Made by a program: the position numbers and the translations under genes
Shown: positions 11,041 to 24,900 of the stretch, piece after piece
Position numbering within the stretch: the stretch's first letter is position 1
Layout: each line of letters opens with the position of its first letter
Notes under the pieces: generated by a model
What the model was told of the DNA's origin: nothing
Databases searched by the model: none
What the model saw: only the letters and a program-made list of their open reading frames with translations
Source: Lonicera japonica
Lineage: Eukaryota > Streptophyta > Magnoliopsida > Dipsacales > Caprifoliaceae
DNA: 64,000 nt
Direction of reading: 5' to 3'
NCBI GenBank assembly: GCA_021464415.1
Contig: CM038470.1
Location: 9,064,394-9,128,393, forward strand

Positions 11041-14000
11041 ATGAAGATGATAGTTTGGAATTGCCGCAGTGCGGGGAACTAAAAATTTCGTGATAGTATG
11101 AAAGCTCTCCATAGAGATCATAACCCGGAGGTTGTAGTACTAATGGAGACTAAGGTCACTTTGAATAGCATGAAAACTTCTTTGTTCAGTTTGGACTGAA
11201 TGAAGCTACTTACTCGGATCTGGTCGAGAGTTCATGTGGCATTTGTCTTTTCTGGAATCCATCGATTGTTAAACTTCAAACAATCAATGCATCCAAACAA
11301 GTCATTTACCTCATTATCACTAAATCAAATTTTGAAGACTGATTGTTATCCGCAGTCTACACAAGCCCAAATCATTTACTGAGAGATTATGTTTGGAGCA
11401 ACCTCCATATGCTAGCTCAAAGTTGTAACTTCCCGTTGTTAGTTGTGGGAGATTTCAAAGAACACGTCGATAGCTTGGATAAGAGGACTTTCATCAAAGG
11501 TTCAACTAGCCGTCGCTAAGGTATTTTCAAAGATAATATTAACAACTAGAATTTGGTGGATCTTGGTTGTTCTGGTCCTAGGTTAACGTGGTCTAGTAAA
11601 CGGAGTGGCCTCGCTAACACCTTGGTTAGATTGGATCGAGCACTGGCTAACCCGAAGTGGAGATTAGAATTCCCGGAAGCTTCGGTTACTAATATTCTAA
11701 GGACCTACTCTGACCACTGTCCTGTGCTTATTTTTACCTGAAGGTGTTTTTAACTCTCACCATAGATACCCCGTAATTCCCCTTTCCGTGTCATCGCAGC
11801 CTGTTTTGAGTACTCGAGTTTTGACGATGTTTTTAAATGTGCTTGGTCTCCAAATGGGCCTCTTTACTCCAACCTATTTAATTATAAAGATCTTGTTATT
11901 AGTTGGAATAAAGGGGTATTTGGGAACATTTTTAAAAGGAAAAAAATATTCAAGGCTCGGCTAAAGGGAATTCAAATGGCGCAAGATAATAGTTTTTCCC
12001 ACAATTTGGATATCTTTGAGCGTAACCTTAAAAAATACATGGAAAAAGTTCTCTGTGAGGAGGAAACTTTATGGTATCAAAAATCCAAATTTAATTGGAT
12101 TATGCAAGAGGATAGAAATACAATTTTTTTTCACCTGTCGACTATTATCCGGCGTAAGAGAAATAAGATTAAAAAATTAAAGATTAATGGGAATTGGGTT
12201 GTCGACAATAATGTCCTCTCTAATCATATTATGTCTAATTTTAATTCCTTTTTCATGGCTGATCTTAATATGTCTTTGGAGGATATTTATTTTCCTCCTA
12301 GTCATAATGTCACTCATAAAGAGAACTGTACTATAAACAGCCCGGTTTCCCTGCCAGAAATAAAGTTTGCTCTATTTGGTATGAAACCTTGGAAATCCTA
12401 GGGTCTTAACGATTTTCAACCAAATTTTTTCCAACATTACTAGAAGGATCTCCAATTTAATGTTTTTAACTTTATCAATATTTGCTTTTAAAAGTGGTCG
12501 TTTTCGACTGAGATGAATAAATGCTTTATTACCTTAATTCCTAAAATTAAAAACCCCAAGTCTATTAACAACTTTAGGCCCATTACTCTTTGTAACGTAA
12601 TGTACGCCAATTTTGAAAAGAATAGTGGGTCCGTTCCAAGCTAGTTTCGTTCCAAGAAGTCCCAAGCTAGTTTCGTACCAGGAAGACAAACTTCGGATAA
12701 TATTATTATCACTCAAGAAATTGTTCACACTCTAGAGACTAGAAAAGGCAAGGAAGGGGGCATTATTTTTAAAATTGATCTCGAGAAAGCCTATGATATA
12801 ATTTTTTGGGAGTTTCTTGAAAAATGTCTATTGTCTTTCAATTTTGACACTAATTGGATTAAGATGGTAATGAGTTGTGTTACCAAAGAGGGGACATCTA
12901 TTATTTGGAATGGTGAACCTTTGCCTCCAATCTCTAATGGTAGAGCTCTTAAGCAAGGAGACCCGCTTTCCCCGTATCTTTTTATTTTTTGTCTCGAGTA
13001 TCTATCTAACTTAATAAATAAAGCGGTTGCTAATAGAAGGTTGGTTGGGTTGAAGGTGGACCGTTCGGGTATCTTTATTTCTCACCTTATGTTTGCGGAA
13101 GATTTAATCCTCTTCGCTAAGGCGGAGGAAGAAAATTGTAGAGCGGTTATGGACATCTTGAATACCTTTTGCTCTCATTCTGGACAAAAGGTTGACTTTC
13201 AAAAGTCCAAAATGTATGTGTAGTCGAATATCCCCCAAAGGGAGGCCAGGGCCGTAGTTTGGTTATGTGGTATAACGGCCACAAAGGATTTGGGAACCTA
13301 CTTGAGAATTCCTATTATTCATGGCCGTGTGAGGAAGTGTCATTTTGATCACATCATTCATAAGATGCAACGTAAGTTAAGTGGTTGGAAAGCTAGTGTG
13401 ATCTCTATTGCGGGTAGAGCTGCTCTGGTGCAAGCGGTTACTTCTTTTATTCCTATTTATACTATGCAAACCACTAAAATTCCCAAATGTGTTTGCGATA
13501 AAATTGATAATATTAATAGAAAATTTTTGTGTGGTAAAAAAGATGATAAAAATAGAATCCACCTTATGAGGTGGAGAAAAATTTGTAAACCAAAAAAATT
13601 CGGTGGTTTGGGTTTAAGAGCTTGTGACAAGAATAATCGGAATAATTTATCTAAGCTCGGTTGGTGTGTGATAAATGAAAAGGACCTGTTATGGGTTAAA
13701 GTTTTGAGAAATAAATATAAAATCCCTCCAAACCCGAGGCTCTGGAAAAAGAGTAAAGGTGGTTCTCACATTTGGAGGGGTATCTGTGACTCTAAGAATG
13801 TTCTCTCGGAGGCCGTTAAATGGATGGTGGGAAATGGTACTACCACTTCCCTTTGGGAGGACTGGTCTTGTGGTCTGGCTAGTTTCGTAAAAGAATGGGT
13901 ACTAATACTCATCTCTCTGAGGATATAAAGGTTAAGGCTATTATTAATTAAAGAGGGGAGTGGGATGTTCCTAAAATCACTACTTTGGTTCCGGCTTCTT

Positions 14001-15107
14001 GTTTGAGTGACATCAATAATACTCCTCTCCCATTTTCTAATTCTAATTTTAAAGAAATAGTTGATATACCCTCCTGGTGGCTCAAAGGAAACGGGAAATT
14101 TTCCATTGGCTCGTGTTATTTGTATATTCTTAAGGAAAATAATGTTATTAATTAACATTAATGATCTTAACTGGAGTTGGCTATGGAAGTTAAAACTTCC
14201 AGCTAGGATTATTCATTTCCTTTGGTTACTTAAACTTGACAGAATTCTCCGTAACCAAATATGTGTGCGGATGGGTTTTTCTCAAAATCCATTTTGCAAG
14301 TCTTATGGTATGGTTGAAAGTGCTAACCATATTTTTCGCTCATGCAAACATGCGATTAAAGTGTGGAATGCGGTTTTGGGTATTGATAACTACAATCCAG
14401 GTGATACCAATTTTTTTATTTGGATTGATGCTAACCTTACTAGTAATGAGAGTAAGAAAAACATGATGTTGAGAACTCTTTTCCCTTCGACTATCTGGAA
14501 TATTTGGAAAATGCGGAATGATTTCCAATTCAATGATAAATTTTTAAATGAATATTCTGTTGCCAGATTTAGTATTAACTATGCGCCGGTTATCTCGGTA
14601 GCATTTTGTAGTCTGAGATTACTTGCAATAGTAGTGATGAGAGACTTATTAGTTGGTCATTCCCTCTTGCAGGCTGCATAAAGATCAATACGAATGGAAG
14701 TTGCTCCCCTGAGGACCATATAGGAGGATTCAAAGGTCTAGTGCGAATGGATCAAGGTAAATGGGTGGAGAGCTTTTGCAGATATATAAGAGATGCGGAT
14801 TCTTTAAAGGCGAAACTATAGGGAATTAGACACACTTTGAAACATTGCAAATAAAGAAATTGGATAAATATTACCATTTAGTCGGATTGCTTGGTGGCGG
14901 TCAAGCTCGTCAATGACGACGATGATAAGGAAAACCACCCAAACAAAATTTTAATTGACAATTGCAAAGAGTTGGTGGCCGAAATGGAAACAAATTTGGT
15001 TCATATTCTTCGAGAAATGAATAAATGTGCGGATGTCCTTGCTTGCATGGGAAAGGAATAAACGGAGCTTGAAGTTCGGATGTTAATTCCCCCCGAATGA
15101 GGTCGTG
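11041..15107 (+). pseudogene. LINE ORF2 (endonuclease, reverse transcriptase, zf-RVT, RNase H-like), decayed
   Basis: The ATG at 11041 opens an APE-type endonuclease reading (MIVWNCRSAGN), but codon 14 (11080-11082) is already a stop. The endonuclease C-terminus is clear at about 11553-11740, ending in the SDHCP signature. Reverse transcriptase follows from about 12520 to 13230, with motif A (KIDLEKAYD) near 12775. The catalytic box reads FAED instead of FADD, with Glu coded at 13098-13100, so a metal-binding Asp is lost. Downstream are the GRAALVQAV segment, a zf-RVT region (about 14160-14400) and an RNase H-like remnant (about 14660-14900). Several frameshifts separate the parts. Confidence 0.85.
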
Positions 15108-15223
15108 GAGGAAATGGCATGCAACATGAGAGGAGTCGCTTATGGCCGTGGGACTTAGTGTTTGTTGTTTGTTTGTTTTTTTGTTATGTTGTCTTCTTTC
15201 TTTTATCACCAAAAAAAAAAAAA

Positions 15224-15605
15224 ATGAAGAAAAAGCACTGGGCCCATTATATGTCCTGTTCTCGAACAACATATGTACGGGCCAATTGCCACTATTATGG
15301 GTTCTCCCGTACATAAACAGCGCAACTACTTATTTTACTGGCCCAAAACTGCTTTCCCTTCAACTTTAACAAAGTTTTTGTTCCTTGAACGAAATTTAGA
15401 AGGCTCTTACCATTTTCCCAAAGTTCGATTAATTACATTTACATATGTCCTCTCTCAATGTTCGACTTCTGCTACTCACTGCTCTCACTCCATTCTCAAT
15501 ACTGCACTTTTATCAAACAGGTGGTGGGCATTTGATTTCTCTTCGCATAAACCCACTCAAAATAAAGCCAATTTTGTAGTGTTTTAGAGAGAGAGAGAGA
15601 GATAA
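15224..15605 (+). promoter_or_regulatory. Upstream region and 5' leader of the OPA3-like gene
   Basis: This is the 382 bases between the LINE poly-A and the OPA3 start codon. A (GA)n tract, agagagagagagagagat, lies at 15586-15602, just before the ATG. No clear TATA box is visible. The LINE therefore forms the distal promoter boundary. Confidence 0.4.
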
Positions 15606-17719
15606 ATGATATTACCAGTAGTGAAGCTGGGGACCCTTGCCCTCAAGACTGCTTGTAAACCCATTGCCAATCGGCTCAAAAAAGAGGCTGGCTTGCACCC
15701 AAAGTTCCGCCACCTCATCATCAACATTGCCCAGGTATAATCTTTATTTATTTACTTATTCAATATCGAAGTGAAACTTGATCGTTGTGTTATGCAAGTG
15801 ATGATTGTCTAGAGTTGAAATCAATGTATTGGGTTCGAAACTTTTAGATTCTTGTTCTATGGTTCGTTGTTTTTGTGATCAATTATTGTTTCATAATTTA
15901 TAGCAGAAATAAGAACCAAAATAAGGAAGGTATTAACATCACTCAACTACCTATCTAAGACTCCTTAATTTTTAGCTGTATAAGAAATATTTAGATATTA
16001 AATACCTTAAGGTGGGGAATGGCCAGGGCATTTGGATTTGGCATGATAATTGGTACCCACTTGGTTTGGGCTGTTCCAAGGGCGTGTAGGGTGGACGACC
16101 AAGCAGTGCTCTTGTTACTATAAAAGATTTTATAGCTTATACAAGGACTTAATAGTTTAAGTACTGCATTAAAATAAGGACCCTCAGTTTCAATTTTGGC
16201 ACAGCACCCTATATACATCTCGGGCCCCGTCCTGGGTGCAACAGTTGTGAACAGGCGATTGAGGAGGCCGTTAGTAATACACAGGAAAGCAGATTAGCAG
16301 ATGCAGGTTAGTATAGGAAAACTAGCTATGGCTATTGCTATCTACATTATTTGGCAAGAGAGGAACTAGCAAATTTTCAGAGTAAAATCAAGAAAGTGAA
16401 CCAAATTCTTCAAGACATTGAGAGTGATATTACAACTAGGAATCAGTAGTGGAGGGTGAGATCTTTTTGTAATTGGCGTATATGTAAGAGTTGGGGTATC
16501 GTATTGATCAACAAATATTGGCGTAAATGGTCATACTCGAGTAGATTTGTAGAAATTGCCCAATATAGTGACCTTGGGATCTTGGGCATGCCGATTTTCA
16601 AGAAAAGCTCTTGCTGGTTGTTTATTTTTAATTTCTAGCAATGAACAGGCAAATCATCGTTTCACAACCAACATGCAAAGAAGAATATATGGTCATGCAA
16701 CTGATGTAGCCATTCGTCCACTGGATGAGGAGAAAGCTGTCCACGCTGCAGCAGATCTGCTTGGTGAGCTGTTTGTGTTTACGGTAGTACCTTCATCTTT
16801 ATTTAATGTCTTTTAAGATTTAATTTTTGCATACATAAGCACATTCTCAAATATACGTATCAGCATTGATGTATGTTTCTGTGAAGTGTGCACTTTAATG
16901 GGTAGGATAAGAGGACATGACATAATAATATTATCCTATCCGATGTTTGATGTTGGTCACTGGTCAGGATATCTTGAAGTGGCTTCATATTCCGCATAAT
17001 ATCAGATAATCAATTCTACCTAGGAGATGGGATTATATTTTCCCATGTTGTGACTTGTGTGGCATAAATCAATATTATAAGAAGACAATATTACTCCTCA
17101 TTACATATTAGTTCTAGCTCTATTATGTTATATCTAAACCACTTATTATATCCTAGATTCGCTTATACTATTTGACTTCTACATGGCAATGCTCCAAATT
17201 AAGTGCTGCAATATAAGTCTTATCCAAGAGGTTCTTATTGTATCCTATTTCGCACATGCTCTATCCTATCCTGCCTTCTTATCTAGCATATTGTAAAGAA
17301 TTGCATGAAGAGATTCTCGATTTCAACAAAAACTATCATTATATGTACAGGTTGCAGGAGCTGCAGTTATATTTGAGGTGCAACGAAGTTCTAGATCAGA
17401 GGCTAGAAAGGAGGAACTGCGGAAACGGGAATTAGAGGTTGTTGTTCTTTACTCTATTTATTGTAGGATACAAAAATCTTTTAAAAGTTTTTTTTTTCTT
17501 TTGAAAGAACTGCTGTTTTATTGTCCTAAGAAATGCAACGATCATCTGTTATTATTTTAGGCAATGAAGCAGCGAGATGATGATCTAGCAAGAGAGATTG
17601 AGATTCTTAAGCAAAAAATAACAGAGGTGGAGCAATTAGCCAAAGGACGCGGACTTGCTGGTATTTTCAACCTCAGGCATGCTCATGGCGCTGAAGATGC
17701 ACCGTTGAAACCTGCTTGA
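15606..17719 (+). CDS. OPA3: OPA3-like mitochondrial protein (four exons)
   Basis: Exons are 15606-15734, 16649-16783, 17351-17437 and 17561-17719; all introns are GT-AG and phase 0, giving 169 aa. The N-terminus (MILPVVKLGTLALKT) and the core (RRIYGHATDV, then ADLLGELFVFTVAGAAVIFEVQRS) match the OPA3 family. A hydrophobic segment spans about residues 80-98, followed by a charged coiled coil (about 100-148) and a short tail. In animals OPA3 is a mitochondrial membrane protein whose loss causes optic atrophy and 3-methylglutaconic aciduria; its role in plants is not well defined. The start is the first ATG after the (GA)n leader and fits the family N-terminus. An upstream AG (16637-16638) would shift the frame, so 16648 is the likely acceptor. 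A LINE fragment sits in intron 1. ACX3 converges from downstream. Confidence 0.95.
15995..16480 (+). mobile_element. LINE ORF2 C-terminal fragment in OPA3 intron 1
   Basis: On the + strand, 15998-16100 reads GNGQGIWIWHDNWYPLG, the segment before the zf-RVT domain in plant LINE ORF2. After a gap, 16318-16460 reads AMAIAIYIIWQERN and continues like the LINE C-terminal tail. The piece between them is deleted, so this is an internally deleted remnant, unrelated in detail to the LINE at 9297-15223. It lies wholly within the intron. Confidence 0.7.
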
Positions 17720-18901
17720 TCACTCTGCTACAATAGTGTTAAGTCGTGATCATTTTGTTTTTCCATTTTACCCAGAAAATATTGACACCCAGATAGCTCT
17801 AAGCCATTGAAAGCTACAGCAAAGACAAAGCATACCATGTGGCTTTTTCTAGAGTTTGAAGGCACTCTTCACGGCATAAGAACTCACATCCAAATATATC
17901 ATGCTCTGCACCCATTGTAATGTATATACTAGTAATATATTTATGGTGTGGTAGTGAATGTAATTTTTACAAGGGTATTCTGCATACATTTGAAATTTGG
18001 GAGCACGAGGAGTCCATTTGGTTTTACTGTTAACTTTGCACAAAGGATGATGGATTAGCAAAACAAAGTTCTTTATATTTCCTTCTCGTCAGTTTTTGAG
18101 AGCAGTGATACTCTAACTTGGCGCTAGAATTTTGTTAAAGGAGAGTTCTTTGGATTCTAAAAGCATTGGGTTGAATACTTATTTTAGTGTGTTTGGATGC
18201 GTACAACTGGAATTCTCTTTGATTTACAATTTTATTTTTGGGTTTAATAATTTTTGGATTTTATTCAACTCTTTTAGAATTCCAAACTTATTGCTTGGGC
18301 GGGTGGTGGGCTTGGAGGGGTGTTGTGTTCGACAATTTTGGTCAGTGGTTCTAGTTGAAACTCAATATATGTAATTGGAATTCCACAACAATTCTAATCT
18401 CACCTTTCAAGCCTATCAACAGGAGTTGAAATCCAAGTCTCTGATTCCAAATCATGGAACTGGACAAATCTTTTCAGAAAAAATAAACAGAATACAAGGC
18501 CAATTTTTTTTTGAAATAAAGCAAAAACACGAAAGGAAAACAATGAAGTTGCATAGCAAGGACATTGTGAATTTTGGCGAAGCTTAATTACCAACAAAAG
18601 TAACAGCGACAGAAAGCTCAAGACATTTCTTTTGGTCAAGATTTGAATAAGCCATACAGTGAGGTTGCACATGTACATTCTATCCCAAGATAAATATTGA
18701 TTACATAATTCTTTAGACATATAATGCAGGAAAATAAGACACCCCATGTTTATTCTATAACAAATAGTTCTACAGAAGAATGGCCAAACTTAAATGCAAC
18801 TGAGAGAGAAGGTAATTGCAGAATTATTAACAGCAAATCAATAATTAGATAGAGAAATATTACACCGGCTTCTCCAGGAGGAGGTAAATTTAAGAACCAA
18901 G
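17720..18901. other. Convergent 3' regions of OPA3 and ACX3
   Basis: 1,182 bases separate the two stop codons. An AATAAA signal for ACX3 is readable on the minus strand at 18749-18754. Nothing else is convincing; the region is AT-rich with no further gene. Confidence 0.5.
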
Positions 18902-21900
18902 CTAGTGTTGAACTGAAGACCAAGAATTCGCTTCAACCCAATTAAACGCAATAGGTCCCAAGAAAGCATCAGGTATTCCAAAGGAACTGACCAAGGCAAG
19001 CGCGTGTGGCCTTAGTTCACCACAGAGTTTAGCCACTTCATTCCTCACAGAAGCTGCATTGTCCATTGATAAATAGCCATACCGCAGGAATGCAGCATCT
19101 TCTTCCAAGGTGACCAGGGCATACATGGATCTCAATAGACCTAACACGTTCTGTGACAAAAATGAAAAATACTATTCAGCATTTGTTACCTCCAATACTA
19201 CTTTTAATTAATCTTTATTAATTCTTGAACCGATTCCATAATCTTGTTTTCCTTTTTCTATTTCTACATAATTTAACCTTCCTAAATGTGTGGACCTGTA
19301 TTTCATACAAAATTATATACTGGTTCTTATGAAACACACCAATTTGGTTTAGTATACAGACATTACACAACAACATTCCCACTGCAAATATGTTGAAAGA
19401 AAAAATATACCTTCAAAGGCCCAGCAGATACGGTCGCCTCAGCATCTATAAAGGTTTGCAGAATTGCCCGGTCTGAGAAGGCTCTTCCCAAGTCTTCAGC
19501 AAGCTGATAAGTCTGTCAGGAGAAAGAGGTCAAACAATAAATTAGGTGCAACATTGGGAAGGGGCGAGATGAGGTCGAAAAGTTGGTTATGGTCTGTCTG
19601 AGGAAAATGACTTTAGGGTATGTGTGAAAGAGAAAGAGAGAGAATATTTACCACGGCGTATGTATATTCTTTGCTTTCTCCTTTCACTTGGCGTTGCGAA
19701 ACTTCTGAAGCAAAACGGTTCAACAGATCTCTCTCTCTTAGGCAGAAGATATCTGTCTGGAACAGAGAAGTGGTGAGTACTCGGCAATATTTCAACATGA
19801 CTCATCTAAAAGAATAAACGAACGAACTTTTATTTACCTGGAACTGCGTGCTCCTCATATTAGAGCTTGTAGGTTGAGATGGTATAACGGGGCAAGACTT
19901 GTTCATGTGTTCTAATCCCAATGCCTTAAATGGTTGGTTCCGCTTCTTGGCTGCCACAAATTCCGCAAGAAGTGCCTTGCTCACCTGAGTCAAAACCCAA
20001 TCCATAAATTTGATTCTTTTGACCCTAAATTTTATAGTTGAGAAAACTGGTTTACATTTTCTAGTACATTTCATATATCATATATCTACCGGAACATTTG
20101 GGACAATCGATGCATGTGCAATGTTGTACCTGTTAATGCTTGATATTTTTGATATAATTTTAGGCAAAGGTTATGGGTTCAAATCCCATTAGAACTAGTT
20201 TTTCTTTTTCTCTTCATAGGAAGGGTGATTTCTTAATTTCATGTACATACCAAAGCGCAACTGCTAAATGCTGATCACGCTTAGACGTTTCATCATTATG
20301 AACATCATAACCAACAAGTACCTGTTGCATAAGAACATTGTTGTCCCCCTCAAAAGTGGATTGCACATCAAACTCGCTTTTTAAATGACCAATGCGATTT
20401 TCAGTCTTCAAACCTTGTCCTCCACAGGCTTCACGACATTCCTGAATCAAAACATAAAGTATATTAGAAGCTTTTCTACGAATAAAAGAACCAACTCCCC
20501 TCATATCATTGAGTGTTATTTTTTCCCCAAATTTTATTAAAACAACAAACTAATACAGAGCCAATCAAGAAAGCCAACAACAGATCCAGCTCATCTAAAG
20601 TTGGCAAGATGACTATTGAGGCAAAGTTGTGAAATCTGAACGTTGACTTAAATTGAAAGATTCGGATTTTGAGTCCTCGCCAGAGGAATTGTACCCCTCT
20701 GCAATCATTGTGCAACTTTAGAGAAGCCGGATCCACAACAAAGATCCTAAACTAACTATACAATTATAATTTGAGTTATAACCTGAAGAGTCCGCATGTC
20801 ATGCCAGGTCAATGTAGCCTTGAATGCACTTGAAACAACGTGAATGGTTTTGTTCAACTCAGGCGTCCTCTTCACGTATAGCATTTTCAAATAGTTAGCG
20901 GCAAAACTCATAGCATATCTGTAGCAAAAAAAGGACAGAAATAGGTAGATTAACAACCTTGAGCTGAGTGTTTTTGATATAATTGGGACCATTGCATCCT
21001 TTAGTTTTAGAAAGAAAGAGACATAACTGTGCATATTGAATTGTTAAAAAAGAAATACCCTTTAGATAAGTGGAACTACACCGCAGTACAGAACACAAAG
21101 CCAATCAGTGAGATACGTACGTTTTTGCAAGAAGAGGTAACAACCGCCTTTGATGACTCGGATAATCAAGAACAAGGACTTCAGGACCATCTGGTGTTAC
21201 AGAAAATGCACGCCTTGACAATGAATACCTTATGGCTGTTGCTAGACTAATCTGATGAGGGAACAAAACTGATTAATTAACCATTAGAAGGAAAAGTTCC
21301 ATCAATACACAGCATGCAAAAGCTAATTGCCCACTGATTGACAACAAACGTCGAGTCATGTTATTACCTTTGCTGAGTAAATTGCACTGACTGCAATGGT
21401 TACACGACCAGAAGTCAAAGGGGCCAAGAATGCAGCAAATCTCTGCAAACAAATCATCTCATGTAAATAAGCTAATAGTATTGTTACTACAGCTACCTAT
21501 TGAAAACCCTGTTCTTAGAAAGGTGATTCACGCTAGACTTGGAATCATTTCTCGAATGCCTCAAATTTTAAGGGTTCTAAGGGTATTTAGGTGGGATACC
21601 TCTATGGTGTACCCCATTCTTCCCCTTCAAATAAATATTGACCAATGCACTTTTTGACACATCATTTTGTCAGTTAATGTGGTCATTTAAGTTGGTACGT
21701 ATATTGTCTTTTAATAAATAAACATCCTTAGTCTGTATTCCATCAAGAATGGACACAGTCCGAGGAAAATGACACCAAACATTGTAAAAGGTAAGCACCT
21801 GATCTGGGTCCTTTATCGCACTCAGATATTGCCCATTTGGAGAAACATCAGCTACTGAATTCAACAAATTCTCTCTAGGTATCCGGACATTGTCAAACCT

Positions 21901-24900
21901 GGAAAAGAAAATTTACAACCTTTTGACTTCATGTGCTGCTTAAATTTAGAGACATACGATTTAGCAAGTTATTGTCTGTCGAGTACAATTCAATCAGAAA
22001 AGGGGTTACTTTGTACCAGATTCGACCGTTATCAACTCCATTTAACCCAATTTTATGACCACAATCAGCTACACGGACATTTGGACATATGTTGCCATTG
22101 GCATCTCTGATCTGGGTGATAAAGGCATGGACCCCTTGATTTATTCCATTAATGTTGAGCTGTGAGAAAACTATTGTATGTGTGGAATGCTACAAAGGAT
22201 AATTGGAAAAAAAAGGTGAAGAAAATATGTCAGTCTTGAAGTGATGTTGAACTGTAAACATGGAAATACTAAGCTGGAAAACACAATACAAGTATCTTAG
22301 GTTGCGTTTGATAAAATTTTGGAAACTAACTGAAAACAATATTAATATTTATGAGAAGTTGGGAAAAAGGATGAGTGATTCCGTGAGATGTTGTATTACT
22401 TTTTCATTTTTTTCCATGGAATCCAATTCTTTGGGGAATGGGTAAGAAAAAGTTTCCATGAAAAAAGAGAAAATGATGGAGAATGTCTCACCAAATCACT
22501 CGTCAATTTTTCCAAGTTCTTATAGAAATCAATTATTTTCAAATCATTTTCCAACCTTGTTCTATCAAACAAGGACCCTTAAATTTCTATAAACAATGCT
22601 TACATTAGCTGCACCTCCAATCCAGTATTTCTGAGCCGATTCACATGGAGTAGAAATGATAAACTCTCCATTGTTTGAATCGTATGTAGTAACTGTTTCA
22701 ATGCCTCGGACCTGAAAATAAGTAAAAGAGGATGCAATAAGGAAATTATGCAAGAGACAAAGTCCATAAAGAGGTCAAATTTCTTTTGAATAATTGTCAC
22801 CTACATTACTTCCATGCCCCAACTCAGTCATTGCAAAGCAACCCTTTACAACATAATTTTCAGTGTCCCTGAACCACTTGTCATGATGGCGCTTTGTGCC
22901 AAAAAACTGGATTGCACCACCCCTGAAATTAATTGATCAAAGAGCACAAACTGATCAATAAGATATTTCTATAGGATAACACTTGATGTTTGAGAAGCTA
23001 TTTTTTCAGTTACCCAGAGTTACCAACTTCTTTAAGCAGCACCATATTATGAATTTAAGTTGTAGTAGGCATACAATCTCTTCCACAACCTCAAAAAAAA
23101 ATACCTTCTTAGAGTTCTATAATTAGAATTAAAACAACTTTATAGGAGCTAGCTTGTATCAAGGGCTAGCCAAATGTCATGGATTTACCACAGATATCTT
23201 AGGTAAACTTTTCAAAAAAGAATCTTGTATAAGGCGATCTAACAAAAACCTACAATTCTTACCGATTGCAAAGTATTCTGATGTAGGGGGCAAGTTAGTT
23301 ACATAACAAATCACATAGCATTGCTCTAGTCTTTAACTACGTTAGGGAGTCTCAAAATGAAGAGAAGATGAAATTTTTAAAAAAAAAAAGGTCAGAGAAG
23401 GTGGGTTTTTTATTTTCTTTCTCCTCTTTTCTTCATCAACTCACTCTCTTCTCTTCTACACTGACAAACAGTCCATATAATTTATAATCCGCACTGTACA
23501 AAAGAAATCTTGATAGTGATATTAAACTCAGACATGCATTTGGGTCCCAAGTACTGATACCTTCTCAAATTAAACAACTTCAATTTTCTTTATTTTAACA
23601 AATTTTCTCCACTAAACAAAGAATTTCAAAAATTTAACAATGTATGGTGTGTCTGTTTTGAACCTCTTTATGTATGAATGGCCAAAACTCAGGCTTCATA
23701 GGTATGTTAAAAGGTGTTTGTTTTGGTTAAAAATTCAGATCCAACCTCATAATATGTCTTTGAATAAAAACCCAAGGGGTTGCCACAGCGATAAGGACGG
23801 ACTTGGAACTGTGTGGGTAGGCACACGATCTCAGGTTCGATTTTCCGCTGCGTTAAACCTTTCTTGGGCCACTGGGGGCGTCTCCCGGTCGAGCAACCAG
23901 GGCCTCATGGGATTAGTGGGGATGGGGCCCCAATACCAATGGTTATCAAAAAAAAAAATAAAAAAAAATATGTTTCTGAATAAATGCTCTCTTACCTCAA
24001 TGTAATTAACAAAGTCTGAGTGGTTGTCTAACACTATTTTTGTCCTCAAATTTTTGTCTCATTTTAAAAGAAAGAATGACTGTGTAATGTGATTAATGAA
24101 GTCCGAATAGTTGTGACGTGCATGTGAAGGTTGGCTTATTGATGAGCTGCATATCGGTACAGAACAGGTGGAGCTCTACAATGGTTGTCTAACGCTACAT
24201 TGATTTAGGCTACGCCAGTGACTTAGATAAATGTAGATTGTCTATGGGTTATGTGTTTATATTGGGTAGAGGTCCAATAAGTTGGAAATCTATGTTATAG
24301 GAAGTGGTAACATTGTCTACTACAGAGGCGGGGTATATTGCGGTGACCAAAGAGGTCAAGGAAGTCTTATGGCTACGGGGTCTAGTTGGTGACTTAGGGT
24401 CAGTTAACGAGCACGTGGAGGTACACTGTGACAGTCAAAGTGCAATTCACTTAGCCAAAAATCAAGTTCATCATAGGAGGACCAAGCATATAGATATCTG
24501 ATTTCACTTCATATGATAGATTATTGAAAGAGGTGAAATACTTCTAAAGAAGATTGGTAACAAGGATAATCTGGTAGATATGCTAACCAAGGAGGTACGA
24601 TTGGCCAAGTTTAAGCATTGCTCGACTTTGGTCAATATCCTTCAATCTTAAGGCCCTTCGGGGCGTGGGGATATAACGAGCCAAATTCTTCGGGACCAAA
24701 GAGGGGTGATATGCAGGATTGATGCATTGTTAATCATGGGTTGGAGTACAAGGTTGTGATTGAGGTTCTTCAATTCAATTTGCCAAGGTGAAAATTTGTG
24801 AAAGTTGGCTCACTGATAAGCTGCGTATCGGTATGGCGCAGGTGGAGCTCTACCGGTACGCTAGATCGAAGTAGCTGAGAAAGAAGTTCTGGACCTGAGT

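Larger units (their letters stand above)
9297..15223 (+). mobile_element. LINE (plant L1-like) retrotransposon, decayed
   Basis: Two collinear coding regions on the + strand, ORF1 with a nucleic-acid-binding domain and ORF2 with endonuclease, reverse transcriptase and RNase H-like regions, are followed by an A-run at 15210-15223. This is the layout of plant L1-type LINEs. Many frameshifts and stops make it inactive. The 5' edge is set by the first recognisable ORF1 codon and could lie slightly further left. I could not find a target duplication. Confidence 0.85.

Noticed and set aside
16456..16816. + strand open frames near OPA3 exon 2
   Set aside because: One is LINE remnant; the other is exon 2 read through its intron flanks. 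The spliced model explains them.
18132..18587. + strand open frames downstream of OPA3
   Set aside because: No domain, low complexity and no splice or family support; they lie in the convergent 3' region.
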